Positions 26,466-36,037 of a stretch of DNA of 64,000 nt are shown here, one piece after another. Source of the stretch: Albimonas marina (lineage in GTDB: Bacteria; Pseudomonadota; Alphaproteobacteria; Rhodobacterales; Rhodobacteraceae); NCBI RefSeq assembly GCF_029223255.1, contig NZ_JARHUC010000001.1, positions 248,001 to 312,000 of the forward strand, read 5' to 3'. The translations under genes and the position numbers were made by a program. The notes beneath the pieces were generated by a model. The model was not told the DNA's origin. It worked only from the letters and a program-made list of their open reading frames with translations, and did not search any database. Within the stretch, counting starts at the first letter, position 1. Each line of letters starts with the position of its first letter.

Positions 26466-26950
26466 CACGCGCCCTCCTTCTTCGGCCCGCGCTTGGGGCG
26501 GGGCCGCTCGATGGTGAAGCTGCCCGTGGCGGTGGCGACGGGCTCCTTGCGGGCGCCGTCATGGGCCTCGACCCGCACGAAGGCCACGTGGCGGGTGGCG
26601 CGGTGGCACTCGGCCGTCGCGACCACGTCGCGCCCGGGCTCGGCGCCGCGCATGTAGTCGATCCGCAGGCTGATGGTCGCCGTCGCGATCGCCCCGGTGG
26701 GATGGGACATCACCGCGGCGCCCCCGCAGGCGTCGAGCAGCGCCGTGATCACGCCGCCATGCAGCACGCCGGTGGAGGGGTCTCCCACCCAGCGGGAATC
26801 ATAGGGCAGCCGCAGGGTGGCTTTCGCGGGCTCGATCTCCTCGAGCGTGATGCCCAGTTCGGCGTTCCAGCGCACCTGGGACATGAAATGACGGCCGAGT
26901 TCGAGCTTTTGCTCCTCGGACATGCCGGAAACGTCTGGTCTTTCCGTCAC
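26465..26950 (-). CDS. PaaI-type hotdog-fold thioesterase, second copy
   Basis: A protein of about 161 residues with the same fold as its downstream neighbour. It has GVLHGGVITALLDACGGAAV with the HGG...D arrangement, then SLRIDYMRGAEPG. A lysine/arginine-rich tail ends the protein. The start is uncertain: a GTG at 26950 has a GGGGAGGG stretch upstream, whereas the first ATG is at 26923. It is first in the thioesterase-thioesterase-MATE operon and divergent from the MerR regulator, so both could answer to the dyad at 27123-27138. Confidence 0.8.
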   Translation of the reverse strand: MTERPDVSGMSEEQKLELGRHFMSQVRWNAELGITLEEIEPAKATLRLPYDSRWVGDPSTGVLHGGVITALLDACGGAAVMSHPTGAIATATISLRIDYMRGAEPGRDVVATAECHRATRHVAFVRVEAHDGARKEPVATATGSFTIERPRPKRGPKKEGA

Positions 26951-27122
26951 TTGGACAGGCCCTCCCCCGGTGGGCGCCGCTGGGGTGCGGCGGTTGCGCG
27001 CGTCGCGGTGGCATCGCAACAAGGCGTAACGATCTATCCCGAGCCAATGCAGGGGTAAATGGCGCCGCTGCGGCGCCCCGACGCGGCGTCGCCTGGTCGC
27101 CTTGCAAACGATTGGCAGCCTT

Positions 27123-27138
27123 ATTACGTCGGCGTCAA
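27123..27138. promoter_or_regulatory. Candidate MerR-regulator operator (ATTACG-N4-CGTCAA)
   Basis: ATTACG, four bases, then CGTCAA: an imperfect dyad about 67 bases before the regulator's GTG start. It closely matches a dyad at 28109-28124 before the first acyl-CoA dehydrogenase. As I remember it, the form resembles the LiuR-type TTTACG-N4-CGTAAA pattern of beta-oxidation regulators. Confidence 0.45.
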
Positions 27139-27204
27139 CTCGAGCCCGTCAAGGCTTCAGCGTCCGCCCGTGCCGGGGCGGATCGCGTCGAGTGGAGAGA
27201 AGAA

Positions 27205-27606
27205 GTGACCGAAGAAACCTACACCACGATATCCGAGATGTGCGCCGAGTTCGGCGTCACGCCTCGCACCCTGCGCTTCTACGAGTACAAGGAGCTGCTT
27301 CAGCCCAAACGCGAGGGCCAGAAGCGCCTGTTCACGAAGCGCGACAAGGGCCGCCTGAAGCTGATCCTTCAGGGCAAGCGCTTCGGCTTCTCGCTCGACG
27401 AGATCCGTGAGCTGCTGGACCTGTACTACATCGGCGACCAGCGCGTGACCCAGGTCGCCCGCACCTACGAGCGCGCCGAGATCCGTCTCGCCGCGATGAA
27501 GGAGCAGCGGGCCGAGCTGGACCTGGCGATCTCCGATCTCGAGGCCGAGATGGAGAAGTCCCGCCACTACCTGGCCCAGCACGGCGCGCGCGAAGCCGCC
27601 GAGTAA
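27205..27606 (+). CDS. MerR-family regulator, probably of acyl-CoA degradation
   Basis: A 133-residue MerR-type transcription factor. It has an N-terminal winged helix-turn-helix (TISEMCAEFGVTPRTLRFYEYKELLQP), the RRLFTKRD-like wing, and a C-terminal coiled coil (MKEQRAELDLAISDLEAEMEKSRHYL). There is no cysteine-rich metal-binding loop, so it is not a MerR-type metal sensor. The start is a GTG at 27205 preceded by GGAGAG. Position ahead of acyl-CoA dehydrogenase, thiolase and FadB genes suggests a LiuR-like regulator of beta-oxidation; this is inference. Confidence 0.85.
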   Translation: MTEETYTTISEMCAEFGVTPRTLRFYEYKELLQPKREGQKRLFTKRDKGRLKLILQGKRFGFSLDEIRELLDLYYIGDQRVTQVARTYERAEIRLAAMKEQRAELDLAISDLEAEMEKSRHYLAQHGAREAAE

Positions 27607-27632
27607 AGCCGCTCAACGACGGGTACGAGTTC

Positions 27633-27663
27633 AGGCCCGGGGGCGTCGCCCCCGGGCCTTTTT
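27633..27663 (+). terminator. Rho-independent terminator of the MerR-type gene
   Basis: AGGCCCGGGGGC (27633-27644) pairs perfectly with GCCCCCGGGCCT (27648-27659) around a three-base loop. It is followed at once by a run of five T. This is the clearest intrinsic terminator in the window. Confidence 0.95.
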
Positions 27664-27796
27664 CGTCTGCGCGCTCCCGACCGCGCCCGGGGACGGCGCC
27701 GCGAAGCCGCTTGCCTGCGCGGCGTCGAGGCATGACGATGCCCGGCACGCCTCGAAGCGGTTCGCTTCGGAGTCATCGACAAAGCCGGGAGACGTC

Positions 27797-28006
27797 TTGA
27801 CCGAGAAGATCAAGGGCCCCGCCTCCTATTTCCCGTCGATCGAGGCGAAGTACGGCCGTCCCGTCGCCGAGTGGCAGGAGATGATCCGCGCCCGCTCGGG
27901 GATGAAGCACATGGAGCTCGTCGCCTGGCTCAAGCAGGAGCACGGGCTGGGCCACGGGCATGCCAACGCGCTGGTCGCCGCCACGCTCAAGCCCGCCGGA
28001 AAATAG
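27797..28006 (+). CDS. DUF4287-type small protein
   Basis: A 69-residue protein (MTEKIKGPASYFPSIEAKYGRPVAEW...). It matches my memory of the DUF4287 family, short proteins with the pattern SYFPxIExKYGxPxxxW and a late HGLGHGHANALVA segment. The start is a TTG at 27797 with GGGAGA just ahead. It is separated from the regulator gene by a strong terminator. Biochemical role unknown; members often occur fused to or beside DUF5655 proteins. Confidence 0.75.
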   Translation: MTEKIKGPASYFPSIEAKYGRPVAEWQEMIRARSGMKHMELVAWLKQEHGLGHGHANALVAATLKPAGK

Positions 28007-28108
28007 ACCTCCGCCCCCTTGCCCGGAACGCGCCGGGCCGGCCAGCCGGGCCTGCGCGCGGGCCGCGCCGGCGCGCGTGGGTCGCACCCCCTGACGCCAC
28101 GACGCCCC

Positions 28109-28124
28109 TTTACGTGCACGTCAA
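28109..28124. promoter_or_regulatory. TTTACG-TGCA-CGTCAA dyad before the first acyl-CoA dehydrogenase
   Basis: A near-perfect 16-base dyad whose core ACGTGCACGT is fully palindromic, about 105 bases before the dehydrogenase ATG. It shares 10 of 12 arm positions with a LiuR-like TTTACG/CGTAAA pattern as remembered, and matches the site before the MerR-type gene. Confidence 0.5.
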
Positions 28125-28228
28125 CTTCCCCCATATCTCTCGGCGACGGGCCCCACCCGGCCCTATATGGTTTTCGGACGCGAGAGCGCATCGCAGGCGC
28201 TCCGCACGCGCATTGGGAGGACGAACGA

Positions 28229-30007
28229 ATGCCCACCTACACGCCGCCGCTTCGCGACATGGAATTCGTGCTGCATGAGACGCTGAAGGTGCAGGACCAG
28301 CCGGTCGAGGGCTATTCCGAGCTCGACCGCGACTTCACCGCCGCGATCCTCGAGGAAGCCGGAAAGATCGCGCGCGACGTGCTCGCGCCGCTGAACCTCT
28401 CCGGCGACCGGGAGGGCTGCACGCTCGAGAACGGCGTCGTACGCACGCCCGAGGGCTTCAAGGCGGCCTTCGACACGCTGCGCGAGGGGGGCTGGACCGG
28501 CCTCGACTGCGATCCGGAGTTCGGCGGCCAGGGCATGCCCTACGTGATCGCCACCGCGGTCGGCGAGATGCACTGCGCCGCCAACATGGCGCTGATGATG
28601 TATCCGGGCCTGACCCACGGCGCCTATTCGGCCATCCACGCCCACGGCTCGGACGAGCAGAAGGCGACCTACCTGCCCAAGATGGTGACCGGCGAGTGGA
28701 CCGGCACCATGAACCTGACCGAGCCGCATTGCGGCACCGACCTCGGCCTGCTGCGCACCAAGGCCGAGCCGCAGGACGACGGGTCCTACAAGATCTCCGG
28801 CCAGAAGATCTTCATCTCGGCCGGCGAGCACGACATGGCCGACAACATCGTCCACCTGGTGCTGGCCAAGATCCCCGGGGGCCCCGAGGGCGTGAAGGGC
28901 ATCTCCCTCTTCATCGTGCCCAAGTTCCTGGTCAACGAGGACGGCACGCTGGGCGCGCGCAACGGCGTCGCCTGCGGGAACCTCGAAGAGAAGATGGGCA
29001 TCCACGGCAACGCCACCTGCGTGATGAACTACGACGAGGCCAAGGGCTTCCTCGTGGGCGAGGCGCACAAGGGCCTGCGCGCGATGTTCACGATGATGAA
29101 CGAGGCGCGCATCGGCGTCGGCCTCCAGGGCCTCAGCCAGGCCGTCGTCGCCTACCAGAACGCCGTCGAATACGCCCAGGACCGCATCCAGGGCCGCGCC
29201 GTCACCGGCGCCGCGGCGCCCGAGAAGGCGGCCGACCCGATCATCGTGCACCCCGACGTGCGCCGGATGCTGATGGACCAGAAGGCCTTCGTCGAGGGCG
29301 GCCGGATGTTCGTCCTGTGGGCCGCCAACCTGATCGACCGGTCGCACCGCGCGGGCGACGCGGACGCCGAGGGGCTGGTGTCGCTGCTGACCCCGGTGGT
29401 GAAGGGCTTCCTTACCGACAAGGGCTACGCCTGCGCCACCCAGGCCCAGCAGGTCTACGGCGGGCATGGCTACATCGAGGAATGGGGCATGTCGCAGTTC
29501 GTGCGCGACGCCCGCATCGCCATGATCTACGAGGGCGCGAACGGCGTGCAGGCGCTGGACCTCGTGGGCCGCAAGCTCGCCGCCGGCGGCGGCAAGCCCG
29601 CCATGGCCTTCTTCGAGATGGTGAAGACCTTCTGCAAGGCCGAGGAAGGCAATGAGGAGCTGAAGAAGGACTTCCTCGATCCGCTGAAGGCGGCGTCGAA
29701 GGACCTTCAGGCGGCGGCGATGTACTTCATGCAGAACGGCATGAAGAACCCCAACGCGGCGCTGGCCGGCTCGACCGACTTCATGCACCTGTTCGGCCAC
29801 GTCTGCCTCGGCTTCGCCTGGGCGCAGATGGCCAAGGCCGCGCATGACGCTCTGGCGGCCGGGACCTCGGACGAGGACTTCTACCGCAACAAGATCCGCA
29901 CCGGCCGCTACTACATGAGCCGCCTGCTGCCGGAGACGAGCCTGAACCTCGCCCGCATCCAGTCCGGCCCCGAGCCGGTGATGGACCTCGCCGCCGAGGC
30001 CTTCTGA
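28229..30007 (+). CDS. Long-form acyl-CoA dehydrogenase (DmdC-like family)
   Basis: A 592-residue FAD enzyme of the enlarged acyl-CoA dehydrogenase class with an extra C-terminal domain. The same family includes DmdC (3-methylmercaptopropionyl-CoA dehydrogenase) and fatty acyl-CoA dehydrogenases. The FAD/substrate motif [12 protein letters not shown], the IFISAGEHD loop and the catalytic-glutamate segment [19 protein letters not shown] are visible, as is a C-terminal helical extension. The ATG at 28229 follows GGGAGG. It leads the beta-oxidation cluster. The substrate (straight-chain fatty acyl versus methylmercaptopropionyl) cannot be settled here because no other dmd gene is present. Confidence 0.9.
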   Translation: MPTYTPPLRDMEFVLHETLKVQDQPVEGYSELDRDFTAAILEEAGKIARDVLAPLNLSGDREGCTLENGVVRTPEGFKAAFDTLREGGWTGLDCDPEFGGQGMPYVIATAVGEMHCAANMALMMYPGLTHGAYSAIHAHGSDEQKATYLPKMVTGEWTGTMNLTEPHCGTDLGLLRTKAEPQDDGSYKISGQKIFISAGEHDMADNIVHLVLAKIPGGPEGVKGISLFIVPKFLVNEDGTLGARNGVACGNLEEKMGIHGNATCVMNYDEAKGFLVGEAHKGLRAMFTMMNEARIGVGLQGLSQAVVAYQNAVEYAQDRIQGRAVTGAAAPEKAADPIIVHPDVRRMLMDQKAFVEGGRMFVLWAANLIDRSHRAGDADAEGLVSLLTPVVKGFLTDKGYACATQAQQVYGGHGYIEEWGMSQFVRDARIAMIYEGANGVQALDLVGRKLAAGGGKPAMAFFEMVKTFCKAEEGNEELKKDFLDPLKAASKDLQAAAMYFMQNGMKNPNAALAGSTDFMHLFGHVCLGFAWAQMAKAAHDALAAGTSDEDFYRNKIRTGRYYMSRLLPETSLNLARIQSGPEPVMDLAAEAF

Positions 30008-30014
30008 TCTCCCG

Positions 30015-30046
30015 CCGGGGGGCGCTTGACGCCGAGCGCCCCCCGG
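30015..30046 (+). terminator. Strong hairpin between the two acyl-CoA dehydrogenase genes
   Basis: CCGGGGGGCGCT (30015-30026) pairs perfectly with AGCGCCCCCCGG (30035-30046), giving a 12-bp stem with an eight-base loop just after the first gene's stop. No U-tract follows, so it may protect the 3' end or reduce read-through rather than end transcription fully. Confidence 0.55.
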
Positions 30047-30122
30047 CCAAGCATCCCCGCGCCCCGACCCGGGCCTGACGGCCGGTCGGCAACGAACCTG
30101 CGGGACGATTAGGGAGACCCGA

Positions 30123-31277
30123 ATGACCGCCCCCATGCTGAAATCCGCCTGGATGACCGAAGAGCACGAGATGCTCGAGGACATGACCGAGCGTTTCGCC
30201 GCCGACCGGTGGACCCCCAACCTCGCCCGCTGGCGCGAGCAGGGGATGATCGACCGCGCGGCCTGGAACGAGGCCGGCGAGGCCGGCCTGCTGCTCGCCT
30301 CGATCCCCGAGGAATACGGCGGCGCCGGCGGCGACTTCGGGCATGAGGCGGTGATCCACATGGTCGCCGCGAAGCGCAATTTCGCGAGCTGGGGCATCGG
30401 CGTGCATTCCGCCATCGTCGCCCACTACATCCTCACCTACGGGTCCGAGGAGCAGAAGGCGAAGTGGCTGCCCAAGATGGCGACCGGCGAGATGGTGGCG
30501 GCCATCGGCATGACCGAACCGGGCACCGGCTCGGACCTCCAGCGCATCCGCACCCGCGCCGACAAGGACGGGAACGGCTACAAGATCAACGGCTCCAAGA
30601 CCTTCATCACCAACGGCCAGCACGCCGACCTGATCCTGCTGGCCTGCAAGACCGACGTGACCCAGGGCGCCAAGGGCGTCTCGCTGATCGTGGTGGAGAC
30701 GGAGGGCGCCGAGGGCTTCCGCCGCGGCCGCAACCTCGACAAGGCAGGGATGCACGCCGCCGACACCTCGGAGCTGTTCTTCGACGACGTGTCCGTGCCG
30801 CCCGAGAACCTGCTCGGCGGGCAGGAGGGCCGCGGCTTCTACCAGATGATGGAGCAGCTCCCGCAGGAGCGTCTGTCGATCGGCGCCACCGCCATCGGCG
30901 CCATCGAGGGCGCGGTGGAGCTCGCCGTCGCCTACGCCAAGGAGCGCGAGGCCTTCGGCCGCCCGATCATCAAGAACCAGGCGCTCGCCCACAAGCTGGC
31001 CGAGTGCAAGACGGACGCGGTCGTCGCCCGCGCCTTCTTCGACGCCTGCACCGTGGCGCACCTGAACGGCGCGCTCACGGTCGAGGCGGCGGCGATGCAG
31101 AAATACTGGCTGACCGACCTGCAGGGGAAGGTGATCGACGCCTGCCAGCAGGTCTTCGGCGGCTACGGCTACATGATGGAATATCCCATCGCCGAGATGT
31201 GGCAGGACGCCCGGGTGCAGCGGATCTACGGCGGCACCAACGAAATCATGAAGGAGCTGATCTCGCGGTCCCTCTAA
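30123..31277 (+). CDS. Acyl-CoA dehydrogenase
   Basis: A 384-residue tetrameric-type acyl-CoA dehydrogenase that introduces the first double bond of beta-oxidation with FAD. The signature [12 protein letters not shown], the [11 protein letters not shown] loop and the C-terminal catalytic base Glu374 in [11 protein letters not shown] are present. The catalytic glutamate at the C-terminal position matches short/medium/long-chain enzymes rather than isovaleryl-CoA dehydrogenase. It is the second gene of the beta-oxidation cluster. Confidence 0.93.
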   Translation: MTAPMLKSAWMTEEHEMLEDMTERFAADRWTPNLARWREQGMIDRAAWNEAGEAGLLLASIPEEYGGAGGDFGHEAVIHMVAAKRNFASWGIGVHSAIVAHYILTYGSEEQKAKWLPKMATGEMVAAIGMTEPGTGSDLQRIRTRADKDGNGYKINGSKTFITNGQHADLILLACKTDVTQGAKGVSLIVVETEGAEGFRRGRNLDKAGMHAADTSELFFDDVSVPPENLLGGQEGRGFYQMMEQLPQERLSIGATAIGAIEGAVELAVAYAKEREAFGRPIIKNQALAHKLAECKTDAVVARAFFDACTVAHLNGALTVEAAAMQKYWLTDLQGKVIDACQQVFGGYGYMMEYPIAEMWQDARVQRIYGGTNEIMKELISRSL

Positions 31278-31287
31278 GGTGACGCCC

Positions 31288-31308
31288 GAGCCGGGCTTCG
31301 CCCGGCTC
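31288..31308 (+). terminator. Hairpin after the acyl-CoA dehydrogenase gene
   Basis: GAGCCGGGC (31288-31296) and GCCCGGCTC (31300-31308) form a 9-bp stem closed by a C-TTC-G loop, ten bases after the stop. A second hairpin, CCCCCGG/CCGGGGG, follows at 31325-31343. Neither has a U-tract. Probable 3'-end structures or intergenic repeats. Confidence 0.5.
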
Positions 31309-31375
31309 CGCGCGTTCCGCGCGACCCCCGGATCAACCGGGGGCGCATGCCCCCCTCAGGAAGGAAATTTCGCAG

Positions 31376-32002
31376 ATGCCCGCCTACAAGCTCACCTGCT
31401 TCGGCCAGTCCGGCAACGCCTACAAGCCCGCCCTCTACCTCGCCCTCTCGGGGACCGAGTGGGAACCGGTGTGGATCAACTTCTTCAAGGGCGAGCACAA
31501 GGACGCCGCCTACACGTCGAAGAACGACCAGGCGCAGGTGCCGATCCTCGAGCATGGCGACGTCACCATCGCCCAGTCCGCGGTGATCCTCGACTACCTC
31601 GTCGGGCAGATCGGCCAGTTCGGCTGGTCCTCCGAGGAGGAGCGTCGCGAGATCTGGAAGTGGGTGATGTGGGACAACTACTCCTTCACCTCGATGTTCG
31701 CCCCCTACCGGTTCTTCGCGAACTTCGTGCCGGAGGAGAAGCGCGATCCCGGCGCCATGGCCTTCATGGACATGCGCATGAAGAACGCGCTCAAGACCCT
31801 GGAATCGCACATGCAGGGGCGCGAGTGGGTGGCGCTCGACCGTCCCACGATCGCGGACCTGTCGATCGCCGGCTACTGCTACTACGGCGACGAGGTGCCC
31901 TTCGATTTCGCCGACTACCCGGCGATCGCCGCCTGGAAGGACCGGCTCGCGGCCCTTCCCGGCTTCGTTCCCCCATACGAGCTGATGCCCACCAAGGGCT
32001 GA
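31376..32002 (+). CDS. Glutathione S-transferase family protein
   Basis: A 208-residue protein with an N-terminal thioredoxin-like GST domain (YKLTCFGQSGNAYKPALYLAL, then the cis-proline segment QVPILEHGD and the glutathione-contact IAQSAVILDYL). An all-helical C-terminal domain follows. The Ser near position 11 is a plausible catalytic residue. Its place inside a beta-oxidation operon suggests detoxification of reactive acyl intermediates, but this is inference. Confidence 0.88.
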   Translation: MPAYKLTCFGQSGNAYKPALYLALSGTEWEPVWINFFKGEHKDAAYTSKNDQAQVPILEHGDVTIAQSAVILDYLVGQIGQFGWSSEEERREIWKWVMWDNYSFTSMFAPYRFFANFVPEEKRDPGAMAFMDMRMKNALKTLESHMQGREWVALDRPTIADLSIAGYCYYGDEVPFDFADYPAIAAWKDRLAALPGFVPPYELMPTKG

Positions 32003-32080
32003 GCTCCCGCGCCCGGCCCGCGCGGCCGGGCGCGCCTCATCCCCCCTGAAAGCGGCGCCGCCGCCTGAAAGGACCCGACG

Positions 32081-33292
32081 ATGACCGAAGCCTACATCTA
32101 CGACGCCGTGCGCACCCCCCGGGGCAAGGGCCGCAAGGACGGCTCGCTCCACGAGGTGACGTCCGTGCGCCTCTCGGCCGAGACGCTCAACGAGCTCAAG
32201 CGCCGCAACGATCTCGACACCTCGCTGGTCGAGGACGTGATCTGGGGCAACGTCACCCAGGTGATGGAGCAGGGCGCCTGCCTCGCCCGCTCCGCGGTCC
32301 TCTACGCGGGCTGGGACGAGCGGGTTCCGGGCCTCGCCATCAACCGCTTCTGCGCCTCGGGCATGGAGGCGGTGAACCTCGCCGCCAACCAGGTGAAGGG
32401 CGGCGCGGGCGACCTCTACGTCGCCGGCGGGGTCGAGATGATGTCCCGCGTGCCCATGGGCTCCGACGGCGCGGCCATCGCGGCCGACCCGACGCTGGCG
32501 ATGAAGTCCTACTTCGTGCCCCAGGGCATCGGCGCGGATATCATCGCGACGAAGTACGGCTTCTCGCGCGACGACGTCGACGCCTACGCGGTCGAGTCCC
32601 AGAAGCGCGCCGCCCAGGCGATGGCCGAGGGGCGCTTCGACAAGTCGGTGATGACGGTCCGCGACCAGAACGGCCTGCCGATCCTCGAGAAGGACGAATA
32701 CCCCCGCCCCGGCACCGACATGCAGTCGCTGGGCGCCCTGCGCGCGGCCTTCGAGGCGATGGGCACGATGATGCCCGGCTTCGACAACGTGGCGAAGCTG
32801 AAATACCCCGAGCTGGAGCGCATCGACCACGTCCACCACGCCGGCAACTCCTCGGGCATCGTGGACGGCGCGACGGCCGTGCTGATCGGCTCGAAAGAGG
32901 CGGGCGAGAAGCTGGGGCTGAAGCCGCGCGCCAAGATCCGCACGGCGGTGAAGGTCGGCTCGGACCCCACCATCATGCTCACCGGCCCGGTTCCGGCGAC
33001 CGAGAAGGCGCTGAAGGCCTCGGGCATGTCGATCTCGGACATCGACCTCTTCGAGGTGAACGAGGCCTTCGCCTCGGTCGTGCTGCGCTTCATGCAGGCC
33101 TTCGACGTCGACCACTCGAAGGTCAACGTCAACGGCGGCGCCATCGCGCTGGGCCACCCGCTGGGCGCGACTGGCGCGATGATCATCGGCACCGCGCTGG
33201 ACGAGCTGGAGCGGACCGGCAAGGGCACGGCGCTCGCCACCCTCTGCGTCGCCTCCGGCATGGGCGCCGCGACGATCATCGAGCGGGTCTGA
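32081..33292 (+). CDS. fadA: Acetyl-CoA C-acyltransferase (thiolase FadA)
   Basis: A 403-residue thiolase that cleaves 3-ketoacyl-CoA in the last step of beta-oxidation. Nucleophile Cys91 lies in NRFCASGMEAV, the GHPLGATG histidine motif lies near the C-terminus, and the acid/base cysteine is in LCVASGMG (Cys389). The start has AAAGGA upstream. Its stop overlaps the cupin start (TGATG). Together with the downstream fadB this forms the complete multienzyme set. Confidence 0.94.
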   Translation: MTEAYIYDAVRTPRGKGRKDGSLHEVTSVRLSAETLNELKRRNDLDTSLVEDVIWGNVTQVMEQGACLARSAVLYAGWDERVPGLAINRFCASGMEAVNLAANQVKGGAGDLYVAGGVEMMSRVPMGSDGAAIAADPTLAMKSYFVPQGIGADIIATKYGFSRDDVDAYAVESQKRAAQAMAEGRFDKSVMTVRDQNGLPILEKDEYPRPGTDMQSLGALRAAFEAMGTMMPGFDNVAKLKYPELERIDHVHHAGNSSGIVDGATAVLIGSKEAGEKLGLKPRAKIRTAVKVGSDPTIMLTGPVPATEKALKASGMSISDIDLFEVNEAFASVVLRFMQAFDVDHSKVNVNGGAIALGHPLGATGAMIIGTALDELERTGKGTALATLCVASGMGAATIIERV

Positions 33293-33765
33293 TGCCCAAA
33301 CTCGACCTCTCCCGGGTGCCGGCGGTCACCGGTTCGGACTATCCCGAGCCGCATGCGACCGCGATGGGCGAGCGCTGGTTCCAGGCGCTGGGGGACGCGG
33401 CGGGGTTGACCCGCTTCGGCGTCTCCCGCGTCCGTCTGGCGCCGGGCGCGACCTCCTCGCTGCGCCACTGGCACCCGGACGAGGACGAGTTCGCCATCGT
33501 CCTGGAGGGCGAGCTGATCCTGGTCGACGACGCGGGCGAGCAGCCCCTGCGCCCCGGCGACTGCATCGGCTGGCCCGCCGGCGACGAGAACGGCCACCAC
33601 ATCCTGAACCGCAGCCAGGCCGACGGCGTCTTCATCGTCGTCGGCTCGCGCCCCGAGCGCGACTGCTTCTATTCCGACGTGGACCTTGTGTTCCGCAACG
33701 ACGCGGCCGGCGGCCGCTACGAGACGCGCGACGGAACCCCTGTTCCCCCCCGCGAGGGAGACTGA
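33292..33765 (+). CDS. Cupin-domain protein
   Basis: A 157-residue single-domain cupin. The two metal-binding motifs are visible: HWHPDEDEFAIVLEGE (histidines and glutamate) and the later PAGDENGHHILNRS. Members of this type are often small-molecule binding proteins or isomerases. It is wedged between fadA and fadB with a one-base overlap upstream and two bases to fadB, so it is surely co-expressed with beta-oxidation. Its reaction is unknown. Confidence 0.85.
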   Translation: MPKLDLSRVPAVTGSDYPEPHATAMGERWFQALGDAAGLTRFGVSRVRLAPGATSSLRHWHPDEDEFAIVLEGELILVDDAGEQPLRPGDCIGWPAGDENGHHILNRSQADGVFIVVGSRPERDCFYSDVDLVFRNDAAGGRYETRDGTPVPPREGD

Positions 33766-33767
33766 CC

Positions 33768-35981
33768 ATGACCGAGATCTTCCACTACTCCGTCGACGCC
33801 GACGGCGTCGCCACCATCGCCTGGGACCTGCCGGGCCGCTCGATGAACGTGATGACGCTCGAGGGGCTCGAGCAGCTGGACGCCTGCATCGACAAGGCGC
33901 TGGGCGACGAGGCCGTGAAGGGCATCGTCCTGACCTCCGCCAAGGCCGACTTCGCCGGCGGCATGGACCTCAACATCCTCGCCGGGATGAAGGCGTCGGC
34001 GGGCGACGACCCCGCCAAGGGGCTGTTCGAGGGCGTGATGCAGATGCACGCCCTGCTCCGCAAGCTGGAGCGGGCGGGCATGGACCCCAAGACCAACAAG
34101 GGCGGCAAGCCCGTCGCCTGGGCCTGCCCGGGCACGGCCGCCGGCATCGGGCTGGAACTGGGCCTCGCCTGCCACCGCCGCTTCGTCGCCGACAATCCCA
34201 AGGCCAAGATCGGGCTGCCGGAGATCATGGTCGGCATCTTCCCCGGCGCCGGCGGGGCCACCCGCGTCAGCCGGATGCTGGGCGCCATGGCCTCGGCCCC
34301 CTTCCTGCTGGAAGGCAAGATGATGGCCCCCGCCAAGGTGAAGGCCGCAGGCCTGGTGGACGAGATCGTCCCCGCCGACGAACTGCAGGCCGCCGCCAAG
34401 GCCTGGGTCCTGTCCGCCAAGGACGCCGACATCGTGAAGCCGTGGGACGCCAAGGGCTGGAAGATGCCCGGCGGCGCGCCCTACTCGCCCCAGGGGTTCG
34501 AGACCTTCGTGGGCGCCTCGGCGATGATCAACGGTAAGACGCAGGGCGCCTACCCGGCCCCGAAGGCGCTGCTCGCCGCGATCTATGAGGGCGCGATGGT
34601 CGACTTCGACACCGCGCTGCGCATCGAGGCCCGCTGGTTCACCAACATCCTGATGAACCCGTCCTCCGGCGCCATGATCCGCTCCCTCTTCCTCAACAAG
34701 GAAGCGCTCGAGAAGGGCGCCGTGCGCCCCGCGGGCGTGCCCGACATGCGGGTGAAGAAGGTCGGCATCCTGGGCGGCGGCGGCTTCATGGGCGCGGGCA
34801 TCGGCTACGTCTCGGCCATGGCGGGGATCGAGGTCGTGCTCCTCGACCGCGACGCGGAGGCTGCCGCCAAGGGCGTGGGCTTCATCACCGGCCTGCTGGA
34901 CGAGTCCCTGAAGAAGAAGCGCATCACCGAGGACAAGAAGGCCGGCATCCTCGGCCTCGTCTCCGCCACCTCGGATTACGCCGACCTGAAGGGCTGCGAC
35001 CTGGTGGTCGAGGCGGTGTTCGAGGATCCGGGCGTGAAGGCGACCGTGACGAAGGCCGCGCAGGAGGCCCTGGGCCCCGACGCGATCTTCGCCTCCAACA
35101 CCTCGACCCTGCCGATCACCGACCTGGCCGAGAACTACAAGGACCCCGAGCGCTTCATCGGCATCCACTTCTTCTCGCCGGTCCACAAGATGATGCTGGT
35201 CGAGATCATCAAGGGGAAGAAGACCGGCGACGAGGCGGTGGCCAAGGCGCTCGACTTCGTGCGCCAGATCCGCAAGACGCCGATCGTGGTCAACGACGCC
35301 CGGTTCTTCTACGCCAACCGCTGCATCATCCCCTACATCAACGAGGGGACGCGGATGGTGACCGAGGGCATCAACCCCGCGCTGATCGAGAACGCCGCCA
35401 AGCAGCTCGGCATGCCGCTGGGCCCGCTGCAGCTGGTGGACGAGACGGCGCTCGACCTCGGCCAGAAGATCGCCAAGGCCACCAAGGCCGCGCTGGGCGA
35501 CGCCTACCCCGAGAACCCGGCCGACCCCCTGATCGACTGGATGGTCGCCGAGGGCCGCCTTGGCCGGAAGGCGAACGCCGGCTTCTACGCCTACGACGAC
35601 AAGGGCAAGCGGCAGGGGATCTGGGACGGCCTCGCCGCCAAGTACCCGCTGGCCGAGGAGCAGCCCGACGTGACCGAGGTGCAGCACCGCCTGGCCTTCG
35701 CGCAGGTGCTGGAGGCGGTCCGCGCGCTCGAGGACGGCGTGCTGATGGACATCCGCGAGGGCGACGTGGGCGCGATCCTGGGCTGGGGCTTCATGCCCTG
35801 GTCGGGCGGGCCGCTGTCGTGGCTGGACATCCTCGGCGCCGGCAAGGCGGTCGAGATCACCGACGCCCTGACCGAGAAGTTCGGCCCCCGCTTCACCACC
35901 CCCGCGCTGCTGCGCGAGATGGCGCAGAAGGGCGAGACCTTCTACGGCCGCTTCGACCCCGCCGCCAAGGCCGCGGCCTGA
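33768..35981 (+). CDS. fadB: Trifunctional-type FadB: enoyl-CoA hydratase / 3-hydroxyacyl-CoA dehydrogenase
   Basis: A 737-residue fused enzyme of beta-oxidation. The N-terminal crotonase domain (about 1-190) contains the oxyanion segment ADFAGGMDLNIL and the GLPEIMVGIFPGAGGATR block with the catalytic glutamate. The central NAD-binding domain begins VGILGGGGFMGAGIGYV near 330, followed by the HFFSPVHKMMLVEII catalytic-histidine segment. The two C-terminal helical domains complete it. The partner thiolase is two genes upstream. Confidence 0.95.
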   Translation: MTEIFHYSVDADGVATIAWDLPGRSMNVMTLEGLEQLDACIDKALGDEAVKGIVLTSAKADFAGGMDLNILAGMKASAGDDPAKGLFEGVMQMHALLRKLERAGMDPKTNKGGKPVAWACPGTAAGIGLELGLACHRRFVADNPKAKIGLPEIMVGIFPGAGGATRVSRMLGAMASAPFLLEGKMMAPAKVKAAGLVDEIVPADELQAAAKAWVLSAKDADIVKPWDAKGWKMPGGAPYSPQGFETFVGASAMINGKTQGAYPAPKALLAAIYEGAMVDFDTALRIEARWFTNILMNPSSGAMIRSLFLNKEALEKGAVRPAGVPDMRVKKVGILGGGGFMGAGIGYVSAMAGIEVVLLDRDAEAAAKGVGFITGLLDESLKKKRITEDKKAGILGLVSATSDYADLKGCDLVVEAVFEDPGVKATVTKAAQEALGPDAIFASNTSTLPITDLAENYKDPERFIGIHFFSPVHKMMLVEIIKGKKTGDEAVAKALDFVRQIRKTPIVVNDARFFYANRCIIPYINEGTRMVTEGINPALIENAAKQLGMPLGPLQLVDETALDLGQKIAKATKAALGDAYPENPADPLIDWMVAEGRLGRKANAGFYAYDDKGKRQGIWDGLAAKYPLAEEQPDVTEVQHRLAFAQVLEAVRALEDGVLMDIREGDVGAILGWGFMPWSGGPLSWLDILGAGKAVEITDALTEKFGPRFTTPALLREMAQKGETFYGRFDPAAKAAA

Positions 35982-36037
35982 GCCCTCGGCTCTGCGCTCC
36001 CCCGTCCGGGGCGGGGCGCAGGGCCGGCCCCACGGGC

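Noticed and set aside
25965-26950. The paired thioesterases as one frameshifted gene
   Set aside because: Each has its own full hotdog domain with an HGG motif and its own start region, so they are two genes.
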